From assembly GCA_963785735.1 (NCBI GenBank), contig CAWAWJ010000001.1, forward strand, positions 1,426,001 to 1,490,000: a stretch of DNA of 64,000 nucleotides. The letters are read 5' to 3'. A program made the translations under genes and the position numbers. Of the stretch, positions 9,968 through 18,580 are shown in pieces. The stretch comes from REEB95 sp963785735. Lineage in GTDB: Bacteria > Pseudomonadota > Alphaproteobacteria > ATCC43930 > CGMCC-115725. The notes beneath the pieces are model-generated. The model searched no databases and was not told the DNA's origin. It saw only the letters and a program-made list of their open reading frames with translations. The number at the start of each line of letters is the position of its first letter. The stretch's first letter is position 1.

Positions 9968-10024
9968 ACGGAGTTCCCGACCGGCTCGCTTAAGATTCTT
10001 CCGCTCCGGCATCTCCTAAACAAG

Positions 10025-10060
10025 AAAGGCACACTGCATCGGCAGTGTGCCTTTTTGTTT
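10025..10060 (+). terminator. Rho-independent terminator of the polysaccharide operon
   Basis: A perfect 13-bp stem (10025-10037 with 10042-10054) closes an ATCG tetraloop and runs into TTTTTGTTTT on the plus strand. The left flank is also A-rich (ACAAGAAA), so it could also stop the convergent minus-strand gene that ends at 10089. It is the clearest terminator in the window. Confidence 0.93.
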
Positions 10061-10088
10061 TGAGAATACGCGCAGCGGCTGGTGTGCC

Positions 10089-12239
10089 CTATCCCCTGTC
10101 TATTTTTTTGCGCAGGCGCTTGCTGGCCAGCGCCGCGCCGAGGATCAACCACAAGGCGCGCTGATAGAGCAGCTCGTGCACTTCAGCCATGAAGGCAAAA
10201 CCCATCAACGACAAGAGCAGAAGAATGCCGGCCGAATCGTGTCGCCGCGCCGAAGCAAACCAATCGCGCCATTCGCGCTTCACGATGAGCACCCATGGAA
10301 CGACGAAAACCAGACACCCGACGAGTCCCATCTCGGCAAGCAGCCAGATCGGCGTCGAGTGGATGATGAGCGGGAATTCGTTACCTTTGGAATGCGAGTC
10401 AATGAAGGCGCCCAAGCCGGCGCCGAAGACCGGATGAGACGCAAACATCTGCAGGCCCCAGAGCACGCTCAGGAAACGTTGGGTATTGGACGGTCCGGTA
10501 TCTACGGTTTCGTATTGGAAAATCCTCACCAAGGGATGGTTCCAATCTTGCGTGACAATCAGCCGCAAAGCGTCGCCGCTGACGATGACGACGCCGACCG
10601 CCGCGATCAGCAGCGATAACGCCAGCCAGCGCCAGGTCACCATCCTGAGATAGAGCGCTAATAGCATGATAAGAACAAAGGTTCCCTGCCCAGCCCGCGA
10701 TCCGGCGAAGACCAATCCCATGATTGTCAAGGCGAAGGGCAGCAGGGTGCTTTTACCGGGCTTGCGTAGCGCGATGATTGCAATCGCCACCAGAAGAATC
10801 TGAAACGCGAAGGCATTGGGGTTCTGCGCGAAACCCTCGATGCGCGGGCCGTCCATGCTGCTCGGCGGCATGACCCCGAGGACGATGAGGAAGACTTGCA
10901 AGAGATCGAGCACGGTAACCGCGAGCCCGGCGGCGATGAAGGCGCGCAACAGCATCCGCAAGCCCTCGCCGTTCCGGCGCATCACCAGCAAGGCGCCCGT
11001 CCCGGCATAGCAGAGGATGACCAGCCAGCCGAAGAGGCGGTTCACCAGGGCCCAGCTGGTTAGCCCGAACTCGACCCAGCCGTGGAGGAAGGCGAGCACG
11101 ATCGCCGCGCTCGTTATCGCCGCGTAGATTCCGAGATGCGGCTGCCGGAAGAGATGCCGCGGGTCGCGCGAAACCAGGATCTGCTGGACCGCCAAGGCGC
11201 CGCCGAACAGAACCACGCTGTCCGCCAGATTGACGTTAATCCGGCCGCTGCCGATTGGCACATAGATCTGGAAGAATACCGCCGAAGCCGCCGCCAGCGG
11301 CAACAGCCAGGCGAGAAATACGAGGTAATCGATGCTACCTCGCTGGAATTGGACCACCGGCGCGGAGGGGCCGCGCGTCCGGACCATCGAGACGCCGACG
11401 GCGAGGAAAGCTGTGACCAGGATCGAGAAGGCCCCGATGAGCAGCGCGACCAGCAGCGCCGCGGCGTAGGGCACGCCAATCGCGCCCAGCGCGTAAATGG
11501 CGCTGATCTCTCGCATGCCCCAGCCGGCGAAGCTAATCGGAATGCTGGCCGCCAGCATGACCAGCGCCGTGGCCGCCATGAGCGATTTCAGGCCCGGGGA
11601 CACCGGCAGGTTTTGCGCCGCCGCGATATAGGCGGCCATGGTTGTGGCCTGGATAACGGCGCTGATGAGGAAGATACGCATCAGCCGCAGCAACGACACC
11701 GTCGAAAGCACGGATTGGACCGCGCGCACGGCCAAGCTGCCCCAGGCAAAAACAAATCCGGCTAACGCGACGAGGATTATGCCGGCCATGATGTTTAGAA
11801 AATCCGCGCCGCCGCCGGCGAAATCGAAGCGGATGTCCCCGAAAAGATAGGCCGTCCCGGCAAGCGCGACGAGGAATGATACCGAAGCGGCGACGATGCG
11901 CTCGTAACCGGTGATCACGATCGTGGTCGGCATCGAGATGCCGGATTTCGACAGCACCGCGCTGCGCGCGATAGTCTGACCGATGATCTGAAAGAAGAAA
12001 GTGCCCGCCAACTGGCCGGCGGTGGTCGCGATCACTGCTTCGCGAATAGACAGCTTCTGCCCGAAATCCTGGGCGATCAGGCGCAGCCGCAGGCAGGCCA
12101 GCAGATTTCCGGCCAGCAACAGGACCATGACCCAGATCAAGGAGGGCGGATGCAGCCCGCGCAGAGTCGCTGCCAGCGATTCAAAATCGAGCCGTATCGC
12201 TGCCACGGCGAGAGCAACCACCGTGACGGTCAGCGGCAC
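10089..12239 (-). CDS. Fusion: LPG-synthase-type flippase domain + O-antigen ligase/polymerase domain
   Basis: A 716-residue polytopic inner-membrane protein. Residues 1 to about 290 resemble the lysylphosphatidylglycerol synthase transmembrane (UPF0104) family, with the hallmark ISFAGWGMREISA and TAGQLAGTFFFQ. Residues from about 310 to the end resemble the Wzy/WaaL O-antigen ligase family, with FAGSRAGQGTF, a periplasmic loop carrying RFLSVLWGLQMFASHPVFG and GLGAF, and HSTPIWLLAEMG. The two parts are known as separate proteins; together they suggest coupled lipid-linked glycan translocation and polymerisation or ligation, which is inference. The start is a GTG at 12239, with an open frame extending some 20 codons upstream without an ATG. 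Confidence 0.8.
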   Translation of the reverse strand: MPLTVTVVALAVAAIRLDFESLAATLRGLHPPSLIWVMVLLLAGNLLACLRLRLIAQDFGQKLSIREAVIATTAGQLAGTFFFQIIGQTIARSAVLSKSGISMPTTIVITGYERIVAASVSFLVALAGTAYLFGDIRFDFAGGGADFLNIMAGIILVALAGFVFAWGSLAVRAVQSVLSTVSLLRLMRIFLISAVIQATTMAAYIAAAQNLPVSPGLKSLMAATALVMLAASIPISFAGWGMREISAIYALGAIGVPYAAALLVALLIGAFSILVTAFLAVGVSMVRTRGPSAPVVQFQRGSIDYLVFLAWLLPLAAASAVFFQIYVPIGSGRINVNLADSVVLFGGALAVQQILVSRDPRHLFRQPHLGIYAAITSAAIVLAFLHGWVEFGLTSWALVNRLFGWLVILCYAGTGALLVMRRNGEGLRMLLRAFIAAGLAVTVLDLLQVFLIVLGVMPPSSMDGPRIEGFAQNPNAFAFQILLVAIAIIALRKPGKSTLLPFALTIMGLVFAGSRAGQGTFVLIMLLALYLRMVTWRWLALSLLIAAVGVVIVSGDALRLIVTQDWNHPLVRIFQYETVDTGPSNTQRFLSVLWGLQMFASHPVFGAGLGAFIDSHSKGNEFPLIIHSTPIWLLAEMGLVGCLVFVVPWVLIVKREWRDWFASARRHDSAGILLLLSLMGFAFMAEVHELLYQRALWLILGAALASKRLRKKIDRG

Positions 12240-12343
12240 AGCCCGGCGCGTTACAGCCCAGAGGTTATGGCCGTGTTTTCGGATGCTGTCCCCCAGCTCT
12301 CAAAATAGATTCTTACCATAATGGCGACGCCGATAGGGTATTC

Positions 12344-12416
12344 TGGCGATCCCAAAGAGGGTTCAAACTCCGGTTTGGAACGTGAAAGCTAACCCAAGAC
12401 TTTTGACGACGGGGAT
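12344..12416 (-). pseudogene. Degenerate tRNA-Glu copy
   Basis: This 73-base stretch aligns end to end with the intact tRNA-Glu at 15154-15229 and has the same orientation, sharing the CCA end context, the T-arm region (CCGGTTTGG on the plus strand) and an anticodon loop reading CTTTCAC, which would be a TTC (Glu) anticodon. The acceptor and anticodon stems no longer pair, and three bases are missing near the D arm, so it is not expected to fold or function. It is the far border of the block of glycan-modifying genes up to the intact tRNA. Confidence 0.72.
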
Positions 12417-12439
12417 GCAAGGGGGCTGGATTGCGGCGG

Positions 12440-13267
12440 TCAGCGGAAGATCAGCGGTAACTCGGGTTTGGCCGGATCATTCGGGAAATCGAGCCCCGCG
12501 AGCGGCAACCGGCCGCGCCGCCGCTGGCCCGCGGCGAATTTGCGGTTGAGGAAGGTGATCTCCAGGAGCTCCGGCAGGCCATCGGCGGCAACGCCGCCGA
12601 CATTGTTGGCGTGGATGTGGACGACCTCGAACGGGCCGAGAATTTCCTTCACCTGCTTGACGAAGGTATCCCGCAACGGATCTGTGTCGTGGAACTCGAC
12701 GCTCAGGATGTCCACCCGGTCGGCCTGTTCGAGGATTTGGGGAATGACCCGATACTCGCCGCCCTCGATGTCCATCTTGAGAAAGATATGTGTTTTGCCC
12801 GCCAGCCGGCCGAAAATCCGGTCGATGGTCACGTCATAGGGCGCGTCGATGCGGTTGAAGACCCGTTGCTCGAAATGCCTGCAATTGCCGCTGAAGACGG
12901 CGTTATAGCCGCGATAGACGCGGATTTTGTCGTTCACCTTCGCCACGGTGGATTTCAGGTGCAGGAGCCGCTTGATCTCGCGGACAATGCGCCGGCGGAA
13001 AAAGCGCTTGCCAACGGTATGATCGTAGGCGTGGATGACAATTCCCGGCCGGAGCCGGAGCAGCTCTTCCTCCAGCGTCCAGTTGTCGGACAGGCCCAGT
13101 GAGATGACGGCGTCAAAGCGTGCGAGCGCCGATGCCGGCAACACATAGCCGCCATCGCCCGCGCCGCCGTAACGGCGAAGATCATCGACCGCCACGGGGT
13201 CGAGGAAAGACAACGCCGCCGGCAGCGCCCGGTCGGTCTTTTTTTCCATGCCATCGGCCAAGGCCAT
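12440..13267 (-). CDS. FkbM-like methyltransferase domain protein
   Basis: A 275-residue protein without signal peptide. The C-terminal part has IFLKMDIEGGEYRVIP, the acidic-loop motif of FkbM-type (Methyltransf_21-like) methyltransferases, followed by ILSVEFHDTD; the N-terminal part has DAVISLGLSDNWTLEEELL and VIHAYDHTVGKRFF, matching the SAM-binding strand arrangement. It is probably a sugar or glycolipid O-methyltransferase. It lies alone on the minus strand, divergent from the GT61 gene, just inside the degenerate tRNA-Glu copy. Substrate unknown. Confidence 0.68.
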   Translation of the reverse strand: MALADGMEKKTDRALPAALSFLDPVAVDDLRRYGGAGDGGYVLPASALARFDAVISLGLSDNWTLEEELLRLRPGIVIHAYDHTVGKRFFRRRIVREIKRLLHLKSTVAKVNDKIRVYRGYNAVFSGNCRHFEQRVFNRIDAPYDVTIDRIFGRLAGKTHIFLKMDIEGGEYRVIPQILEQADRVDILSVEFHDTDPLRDTFVKQVKEILGPFEVVHIHANNVGGVAADGLPELLEITFLNRKFAAGQRRRGRLPLAGLDFPNDPAKPELPLIFR

Positions 13268-13413
13268 GGCATCACCATAACGGCAGGGCCCGGCCGGCGG
13301 AAGGCCAAGTTGCGGCCGCTTTTGCTTGCGCCCTGTCCGTCAAGTCTTTAAGACTTCAGCGTTTTTCGCCTTTTGCCAAGCGCGCAACCGAAGATGGGGC
13401 ACCAAGGTCCGCC

Positions 13414-14451
13414 ATGATGTACCTACCCGCTTGGCTACGCCGCCAGCGCGCCCAGCAGTTGATGAATTTCGGCATGGTGTCGATGGTGAAAGCCGAGATC
13501 ATCGGCGCGACGCTCGTGACCTCGTGTCCGGAGATGCCGTTCCACGTCGTCGCCGATGCCTACCTCGCGGGGTTTCCGCCGATCGCCTGCCGGCGCCTCG
13601 ACCCACCCTTCGAAATCGTCGAGGAATCGATGCGCGAGAACGACGATCTCTCGGGGCGCGAGCACGGCTTCATCAAGCGTCTGCTGCGCAACGATCTGCG
13701 CCCATCGCTCGCCCAGAAGCTCGACGGCGCGCTCTGCCTTTATTCACAGTACAACGCGCCGGGCGATTGGATCTATCAGCAAGTGCCCAAGATCGTGCTC
13801 GCGGAGGAGATCGGCTTTCGCGGAACCTATGTCATCCAGCCCGGCCGCGTGGCGATCGAGACGATGGCCCTGATCGGCATTCCACGCGAACGCATCCTCG
13901 TGCACACCGGCCAGATCTGGAAGGTGGGCAAGCTCTGGGTCCCGCCATGGTCCTATTACGGCATGCGTCTCTTCGCCACATATCCTGAACTCCTGGCCAA
14001 GACGCGCAACGCGATCATGCGGAGCGTGCGGTCCGGCAAGCCGAAAAATCGCACCTACGTCTCCCGCAACCGCCCGGGCACTTCACGGCAGATCGTCAAC
14101 GAGAAGGAATTCAAGGCGGTGATCCAACGCTACGGCTTCGCCGATTATTTCTGCGAGGATCATTCGGTCGCCGAACAAGTGGCTCACTTCGCGGAATCCA
14201 CGGCCGCGATCGGCGCCAACGGCTCGGGCTTCATCAACAGCATGTTCATGCCCGAGGGATCGCTGGTCGTCGAGCTGTTCTCGCCGTTGCGCCATGAGGC
14301 GCCGTGGTCGGTGGTGCCGGCCAAATTCCTGAAGCAGCGCTATTACTCGATCATCCCCTATTACCAGGCCAACAAGGGCTATGCCGCCGGCAACGACGTC
14401 GTCGCCAATATCGATCTCGTCGAAAAGACGCTGGAGCAGGAGCTGGCCTAG
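13414..14451 (+). CDS. Glycosyltransferase family 61 (DUF563) protein
   Basis: A 345-residue protein with the GT61 C-terminal signature: an internal YVSRNRPGTSR-like strand, then FCEDHSVAEQVAHFAESTA, AIGANGSGFINSMFMPEGS and VVELFSP. GT61 enzymes transfer xylose, GlcNAc or related sugars. The frame is open upstream to 13120, but that part overlaps the divergent gene. The ATG at 13414 has AAGG six bases upstream and gives the expected start MMYLPAWLRR. Its stop overlaps the stop region of the convergent FkbM gene by four bases. Confidence 0.83.
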   Translation: MMYLPAWLRRQRAQQLMNFGMVSMVKAEIIGATLVTSCPEMPFHVVADAYLAGFPPIACRRLDPPFEIVEESMRENDDLSGREHGFIKRLLRNDLRPSLAQKLDGALCLYSQYNAPGDWIYQQVPKIVLAEEIGFRGTYVIQPGRVAIETMALIGIPRERILVHTGQIWKVGKLWVPPWSYYGMRLFATYPELLAKTRNAIMRSVRSGKPKNRTYVSRNRPGTSRQIVNEKEFKAVIQRYGFADYFCEDHSVAEQVAHFAESTAAIGANGSGFINSMFMPEGSLVVELFSPLRHEAPWSVVPAKFLKQRYYSIIPYYQANKGYAAGNDVVANIDLVEKTLEQELA

Positions 14452-15137
14452 CCTTTTCTCTTGTAGAGCACCTCGTAATAGCCGCCGCCGCGCGGCCGCG
14501 AGGCGAACAGATGGCAATGCCGCTGGCGGAAGCCGTGTGCGCCCAGAAAGGCATCGAGCTCCGCCAATTTGGCGCAGCCCTTGTAAGAATCGAAATCCGC
14601 GGCCTCGGTCTTGATGTACGAGAAGCCGCCTAGGATCGGCGCGGCGCCCTTGAGCACCAAGAGTTCCGAGCCCTGCGTATCCATCACCAGCGCGTCGTAG
14701 TTTTGCATATCGATGTTTTCCCGCCCGACGATGGCGGCAAGCGTCGTGCCCGTCAGGTCGATGTGCCGCTCGTATTCGACCTCTGGCCAGATATCGCGGT
14801 GCTGGCCGAGTTCCAGGATCGAGGACGAGAGGCCTTCGTTGTTGGCGACGTGAAAATCGTATCGAGCGCCATCCCGGTCGGCGACTAGGTATTGCAGGGC
14901 GCGCTGGCGCGGAAAGCTCCGCAGATTGACCTTAAGCCGCGCGAATACCTCGGGGATCGGCTCGATCCAGATCACATCGAGGCCGTGCCTGGCATAAAGC
15001 TCACGCTCTTGTCCGGCATTGGCGCCGACATGAATGACCCCCGAAATCTGGCGCAGATACGCGTTGGGGTTCCGGCTCAACCCGCCCGCAAACCGCCAGC
15101 GCGCCCGGGCTATCTGTTTCAGCCAGCTGCCAGACAT
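14448..15137 (-). CDS. FkbM family methyltransferase
   Basis: A 229-residue FkbM-type SAM-dependent methyltransferase. Motif I is GVIHVGANAGQERELYARHG, followed by VIWIEPIPEVFARL, LVADRDGARYDFHVANN, the SSSILELGQH segment and ALVMDTQGSELLVLKGA, all in canonical order. These enzymes O-methylate sugars in glycans and natural products. It converges on the GT61 gene, and its start is 17 bases from the 3' end of tRNA-Glu. Acceptor unknown. Confidence 0.86.
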   Translation of the reverse strand: MSGSWLKQIARARWRFAGGLSRNPNAYLRQISGVIHVGANAGQERELYARHGLDVIWIEPIPEVFARLKVNLRSFPRQRALQYLVADRDGARYDFHVANNEGLSSSILELGQHRDIWPEVEYERHIDLTGTTLAAIVGRENIDMQNYDALVMDTQGSELLVLKGAAPILGGFSYIKTEAADFDSYKGCAKLAELDAFLGAHGFRQRHCHLFASRPRGGGYYEVLYKRKG

Positions 15138-15153
15138 CGCGCGATTTCCTAAA

Positions 15154-15229
15154 TGGCGTCCCCACGGGGATTCGAACCCCGGTTTGGGCCGTGAGAGGGC
15201 CCCGTCCTAGGCCTCTAGACGATGGGGAC
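15154..15229 (-). tRNA. tRNA-Glu (anticodon CTC)
   Basis: Read on the minus strand, a 76-base cloverleaf: acceptor GTCCCCA pairs with TGGGGAC, followed by G and an encoded CCA. The D arm contains CTAGAGGCCTAG, the anticodon loop is CTCTCAC giving anticodon CTC, and the T loop is GTTCGAATCC. All four stems pair. It is the only intact tRNA seen in the window. Confidence 0.96.
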
Positions 15230-15464
15230 GCAGAGTTGCCTTTGTTAAACGTTCATGCTCCCGGGATCAAGGTCCGTCACGCGCATGCCGCGCCGTTCCG
15301 TCCGGTCCGCGACCGCGCACGGCGCCGTACGAGGCTCGTCCCATGCGCCTTGGAAAAACGCCGCCAATAAGCCATAACAAGCGGCCAAATCTTCCCGGGC
15401 GGCCGAATTCCGGCGCTTTGTCTCCTTGGGATCATCGTTCCGGCGGCTGAGTTCGAGGACGTCC

Positions 15465-16175
15465 ATGACGAAAGCAAAACCGGGCCTGTGGTCATCGCTG
15501 ACCCGCGCGCTGTCGCCGGCCAAGCGCAAGACGCAGCCGCCCGGCGAATTCTCGGGCATGCCGAAATGGCTGCTGCGCAGCATCCAAGTCGGCCACATGG
15601 CCTATCAGTATCGCGGCATTCCCACCGCCAAGGATCCATTCGACTGGGCGATCTATCCGCTGCTGTTGTGGCGCGTGCGGCCCCAGACCATCATCGAGAT
15701 CGGCTCCTATCACGGCGGCAGCGCGTTGTGGCTGTCCGACACCATGCGCAATTTCGAGCTGCCCTGTCAGATACATTCCATCGACCTTAACCTCGTGACC
15801 GGCGTGAAAGCGCCGGGCGTCACCTTCCACCAAGGCGATGCGCATAATCTCGGCGCCCTGCTTAACGACCGGATGATGGAAGCGCTGCCGCGGCCGCTGC
15901 TGGTGATCGAGGATTCGAGCCATCATGCCACCACCAGCCTGGCGGTGCTGCGTTTCTTCGACAATTGGCTCAGGCCCGGCGAATACATCGTCATCGAGGA
16001 CGGCGTGGTGAGCGAGATGGGCGAGGGCACGGCCTATGGCGGCGGCCCGGTGGCGGCGGTGCGCGATTTCATGGCCGAACGGGGATCCGATTATGTCATC
16101 GATCGCGGCTATTGCGACTGGTTCGGCCGCAACGTCACCTGGAACCCCGAGGGCTATCTGCGCCGCGTGTCGTGA
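15465..16175 (+). CDS. Cephalosporin-hydroxylase-like (CmcI family) methyltransferase-fold protein
   Basis: A 236-residue protein with a SAM-binding fold of the CmcI/rhamnosyl O-methyltransferase type: IIEIGSYHGGSALWL, IHSIDLNLVTG, PLLVIEDSSHHATTSL and EYIVIEDGVVSEMG. Despite the name, members in polysaccharide clusters are thought to be sugar O-methyltransferases. The frame is open from 15426, but the ATG at 15465 has GAGG five bases upstream and gives a cleaner start. It lies just outside the tRNA-Glu and is followed by a fragment of yajQ. Confidence 0.78.
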   Translation: MTKAKPGLWSSLTRALSPAKRKTQPPGEFSGMPKWLLRSIQVGHMAYQYRGIPTAKDPFDWAIYPLLLWRVRPQTIIEIGSYHGGSALWLSDTMRNFELPCQIHSIDLNLVTGVKAPGVTFHQGDAHNLGALLNDRMMEALPRPLLVIEDSSHHATTSLAVLRFFDNWLRPGEYIVIEDGVVSEMGEGTAYGGGPVAAVRDFMAERGSDYVIDRGYCDWFGRNVTWNPEGYLRRVS

Positions 16176-16202
16176 CCCGCGCCGCCGCCGGATCGGGCTC
16201 GC

Positions 16203-16265
16203 GCGGTTTCAATCGCGGAAATTCACGAATTGCAGCGGTTGCTCGGTCTTTAGGCCGCGCACGAG
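16203..16265 (-). pseudogene. Degenerate 3' end of yajQ
   Basis: About 60 bases match the 3' end of the intact yajQ gene (17898-17960 on the plus-strand map) with only a few differences, in the same orientation, and then the similarity stops abruptly. It corresponds to the last 20 or so codons including the stop. No open frame of yajQ continues upstream of it. It marks one side of the membrane-protein/msbA block; see also the 5' fragment at 21371-21561. Confidence 0.85.
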
Positions 16266-16324
16266 CCAGGGGATGACCGCGCAGTTTATGGCGAGATCGT
16301 ACGGGGTGGGCGGTAACTGCGTGA

Positions 16325-17860
16325 TTATGATCCCGGCTCGGGCAGGCGATAGATCTGAAAGCGCGGTGACACAAAAATCGGCTGCAACCCGGTTCCGTTG
16401 CGCGGCGTGAAAGGCAAATCGCCGGCAAAGGCGATGTAATCGTAATGCGATAAAGCCGCCACGGTCGGCAAATCGAGTGGCGTGCCGTCAGCGATGAAAT
16501 ACGCCCACAACCCGTTAGCGGAAAGATCGCGTGTCCACGACAATCCTTTGCCATTGAATGCGACAGGTTGCTGCAAGGCATAAGCGAACAGTGTAGGCAC
16601 GAAGACGCCGCGCCGAGCGATTGCCAGTGTCGGCAGTTGCACCACCGGTGTCGCCACGAAACTGCTGCTGGGATAAGCCACGGCAAGGTGCGCGCCACGC
16701 GGCAGCAAATCTATGCCGTCAAGGATTTGCGCATAGATTCGGCCACTCGCCTGCCAGCTTACCGCCACCAAGGTCATGCGAAACAGCAACAACGCCGCGG
16801 CCGCGCCGAAAAAGACCCGTTGCGTCCTTACCGAAGGCAAGCACCATGCGCTGCCACCGACCAGGACGAGGGCCATGACGAGTGGCAACCGCCGGTCAAC
16901 GCCATATTGGCTTAGCAATCCGCTCGGTATAATCAAATAGATCACGCTGATGAATACGAGCGGAGCGGCGATCTCAGGTGCCAAGCGCACCCAGCGCCGC
17001 CAATAGACGAACCCTAGACCGAGCACGGCGAAGACGAACGAAGCGACATCGATAGGCCGGCTGTAGTCGTCGAAGACGCTGAACGGTAAATCAAATTTTC
17101 GCCATGGCCGAGAAAAATAGAGCACGGGCAAACCCGGCACCACGAAATCCTTCACGGCGAACAAATAGCCCAGGAACAGCGCGAGCGTCGGAATGAACGG
17201 CAGCGCCGCCATAAACAGCGCGCGCAAAACGTCTCGCATGTCCGCGCGTGCGCGCCACAGCAGCCCCGTCTCGTAGCCGGCGATCAGCGCGCCATAGACG
17301 CCAAAGGCCATGAGATGGGCGAAATAGACGGCAAGCGCCATGACGCAACCGATGGCGAGCCGCAACGCCGGACCGCGTTGCCTCAGCGCGATCCAGGCGG
17401 CGAAACAGCACAACGCCAGGCCAAGGCCAAACAGGTAATTGAGGAAGCCCGACAGTAAAAGCCGGTTGTAGATCAACAGGAAGGCGAGGCACGGCCAAGC
17501 CGACCAGCGTCCGAACAATACGCGGTTCAGCGCGGCCGAGCCGGCGGCGAGGACGAAATAGACGGCAGCAAGGAACAGCTTGCCGGCCCATTCGAGCGGC
17601 ATGATGTGCAACAGCGGCGGCACCAGCGCGTCCATCGCTAGATTGGGCACCGGCCGCCATTCGACCGCGTAGAATGGCTGCAATGCCGGCATGTGGCCGA
17701 TCTCGGCAAGCAGGTACATGCGCGCCAGATGGTTCGGATAATCCACCAGCGGCGGGATTGGCGTCAGAAACAGGGGCGCACAGACCAGCGCGAAGAACAG
17801 CAGGAACAACCCCGTGAATATGCGGAACGGCATATCTGCCAAATCAACTATTCCCGCCAT
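16325..17860 (-). CDS. Polytopic membrane protein, possible GT-C type glycosyltransferase
   Basis: A 511-residue protein with roughly 10-12 hydrophobic segments, the first at residues 13-32 (FTGLFLLFFALVCAPLFL), followed by TPIPPLVDYPNHLARM, an acidic periplasmic loop of the kind seen in GT-C enzymes (DYPNH). The C-terminal 130 residues are soluble-looking and probably periplasmic. GT-C enzymes transfer sugars from polyprenyl phosphates, but family membership here is inferred from topology only. The start could also be the ATG nine codons downstream. It lies between a yajQ fragment and intact yajQ, all on the minus strand. Confidence 0.6.
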   Translation of the reverse strand: MAGIVDLADMPFRIFTGLFLLFFALVCAPLFLTPIPPLVDYPNHLARMYLLAEIGHMPALQPFYAVEWRPVPNLAMDALVPPLLHIMPLEWAGKLFLAAVYFVLAAGSAALNRVLFGRWSAWPCLAFLLIYNRLLLSGFLNYLFGLGLALCCFAAWIALRQRGPALRLAIGCVMALAVYFAHLMAFGVYGALIAGYETGLLWRARADMRDVLRALFMAALPFIPTLALFLGYLFAVKDFVVPGLPVLYFSRPWRKFDLPFSVFDDYSRPIDVASFVFAVLGLGFVYWRRWVRLAPEIAAPLVFISVIYLIIPSGLLSQYGVDRRLPLVMALVLVGGSAWCLPSVRTQRVFFGAAAALLLFRMTLVAVSWQASGRIYAQILDGIDLLPRGAHLAVAYPSSSFVATPVVQLPTLAIARRGVFVPTLFAYALQQPVAFNGKGLSWTRDLSANGLWAYFIADGTPLDLPTVAALSHYDYIAFAGDLPFTPRNGTGLQPIFVSPRFQIYRLPEPGS

Positions 17861-17903
17861 CGATACCGCTGCTCCTCGAATGAATATGGGTATGACGGCG
17901 GTT

Positions 17904-18389
17904 TCAGTCGCGGAAATTCACGAATTGCAGCGGTTGCTCGATCTTGAGGCCGCGCACCAGCGCGATCGCCGCCTGAAGATCGTCGCGCTTCTTGCCCGTA
18001 ACGCGCACTTCGTCGCCTTGGATCGCGGCCTGAACCTTGATCTTGGAATCCTTGAGTGCGCGGGAAATTTCCTTGGCCACGTCCGACGCGATGCCTTGCT
18101 TCAAAGCGACCACTTGCCGCTGGCTTTGACCGGTGGCCTTTTCCGCGGGCTTGAAGTCGAGCGATCCCGCATCCACCTTGCGCCGCGTCATATGGCCTTT
18201 CAGAAGTTCCTGCATCTGCCTGAGCTTCATCTCGTCGTCGGCCAGGATGGTGAGCGCCATCTCCTCGCGCGCCACGCTCGATTTCGCGCCCTTGAAATCG
18301 AAGCGCGTGGCGATTTCGCGCGCCAGGCCCTGGAGCGCGTTGTCCACCTCGGCCAGATCGATACGCGAGACGATGTCGAAGCTCGGCAT
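17904..18389 (-). CDS. yajQ: YajQ family nucleotide-binding protein
   Basis: A 161-residue cytoplasmic protein of the usual YajQ length. It begins MPSFDIVSRIDLAEV and contains RFDFKGAKSSVA, ILADDEMKLRQM, a KVDAGSLDFKP segment and VRVTGKKRDDLQ. Members bind nucleotides, and some act as cyclic-di-GMP effectors. The ATG at 18389 is the family start, although the frame is open 18 codons further upstream. Parts of this gene recur at 16203-16265 and 21371-21561. msbA lies divergently upstream. Confidence 0.93.
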   Translation of the reverse strand: MPSFDIVSRIDLAEVDNALQGLAREIATRFDFKGAKSSVAREEMALTILADDEMKLRQMQELLKGHMTRRKVDAGSLDFKPAEKATGQSQRQVVALKQGIASDVAKEISRALKDSKIKVQAAIQGDEVRVTGKKRDDLQAAIALVRGLKIEQPLQFVNFRD

Positions 18390-18580
18390 GATGTTTCTTT
18401 GCCCTTCGCCTTGACCTAGGCTCGGAGCCGATTTATAGCGCAACGGGTTCGCAACGGGTATCCGGCCTATGATCCTCTCTAATCGGCGATTGAATGGTCC
18501 TCTATCGCCCTTTCGGGGTTAGCTGGTAATGCTATGATTAGCCCGCTAAATCCCGGGCAAACCACAGGGAATCCGCCGTT

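Noticed and set aside
12344..12416. Functional second tRNA-Glu
   Set aside because: Acceptor and anticodon stems are unpaired and three bases are missing relative to the intact copy.
13120..13413. Upstream extension of the GT61 gene
   Set aside because: It lies across the divergent FkbM-like gene and has Arg/Pro/His-rich shadow composition; the ATG at 13414 has a ribosome site.
12344..15229. Prophage or integrative element at tRNA-Glu
   Set aside because: No integrase, excisionase or phage gene is present; only the flanking tRNA copies hint at insertion.
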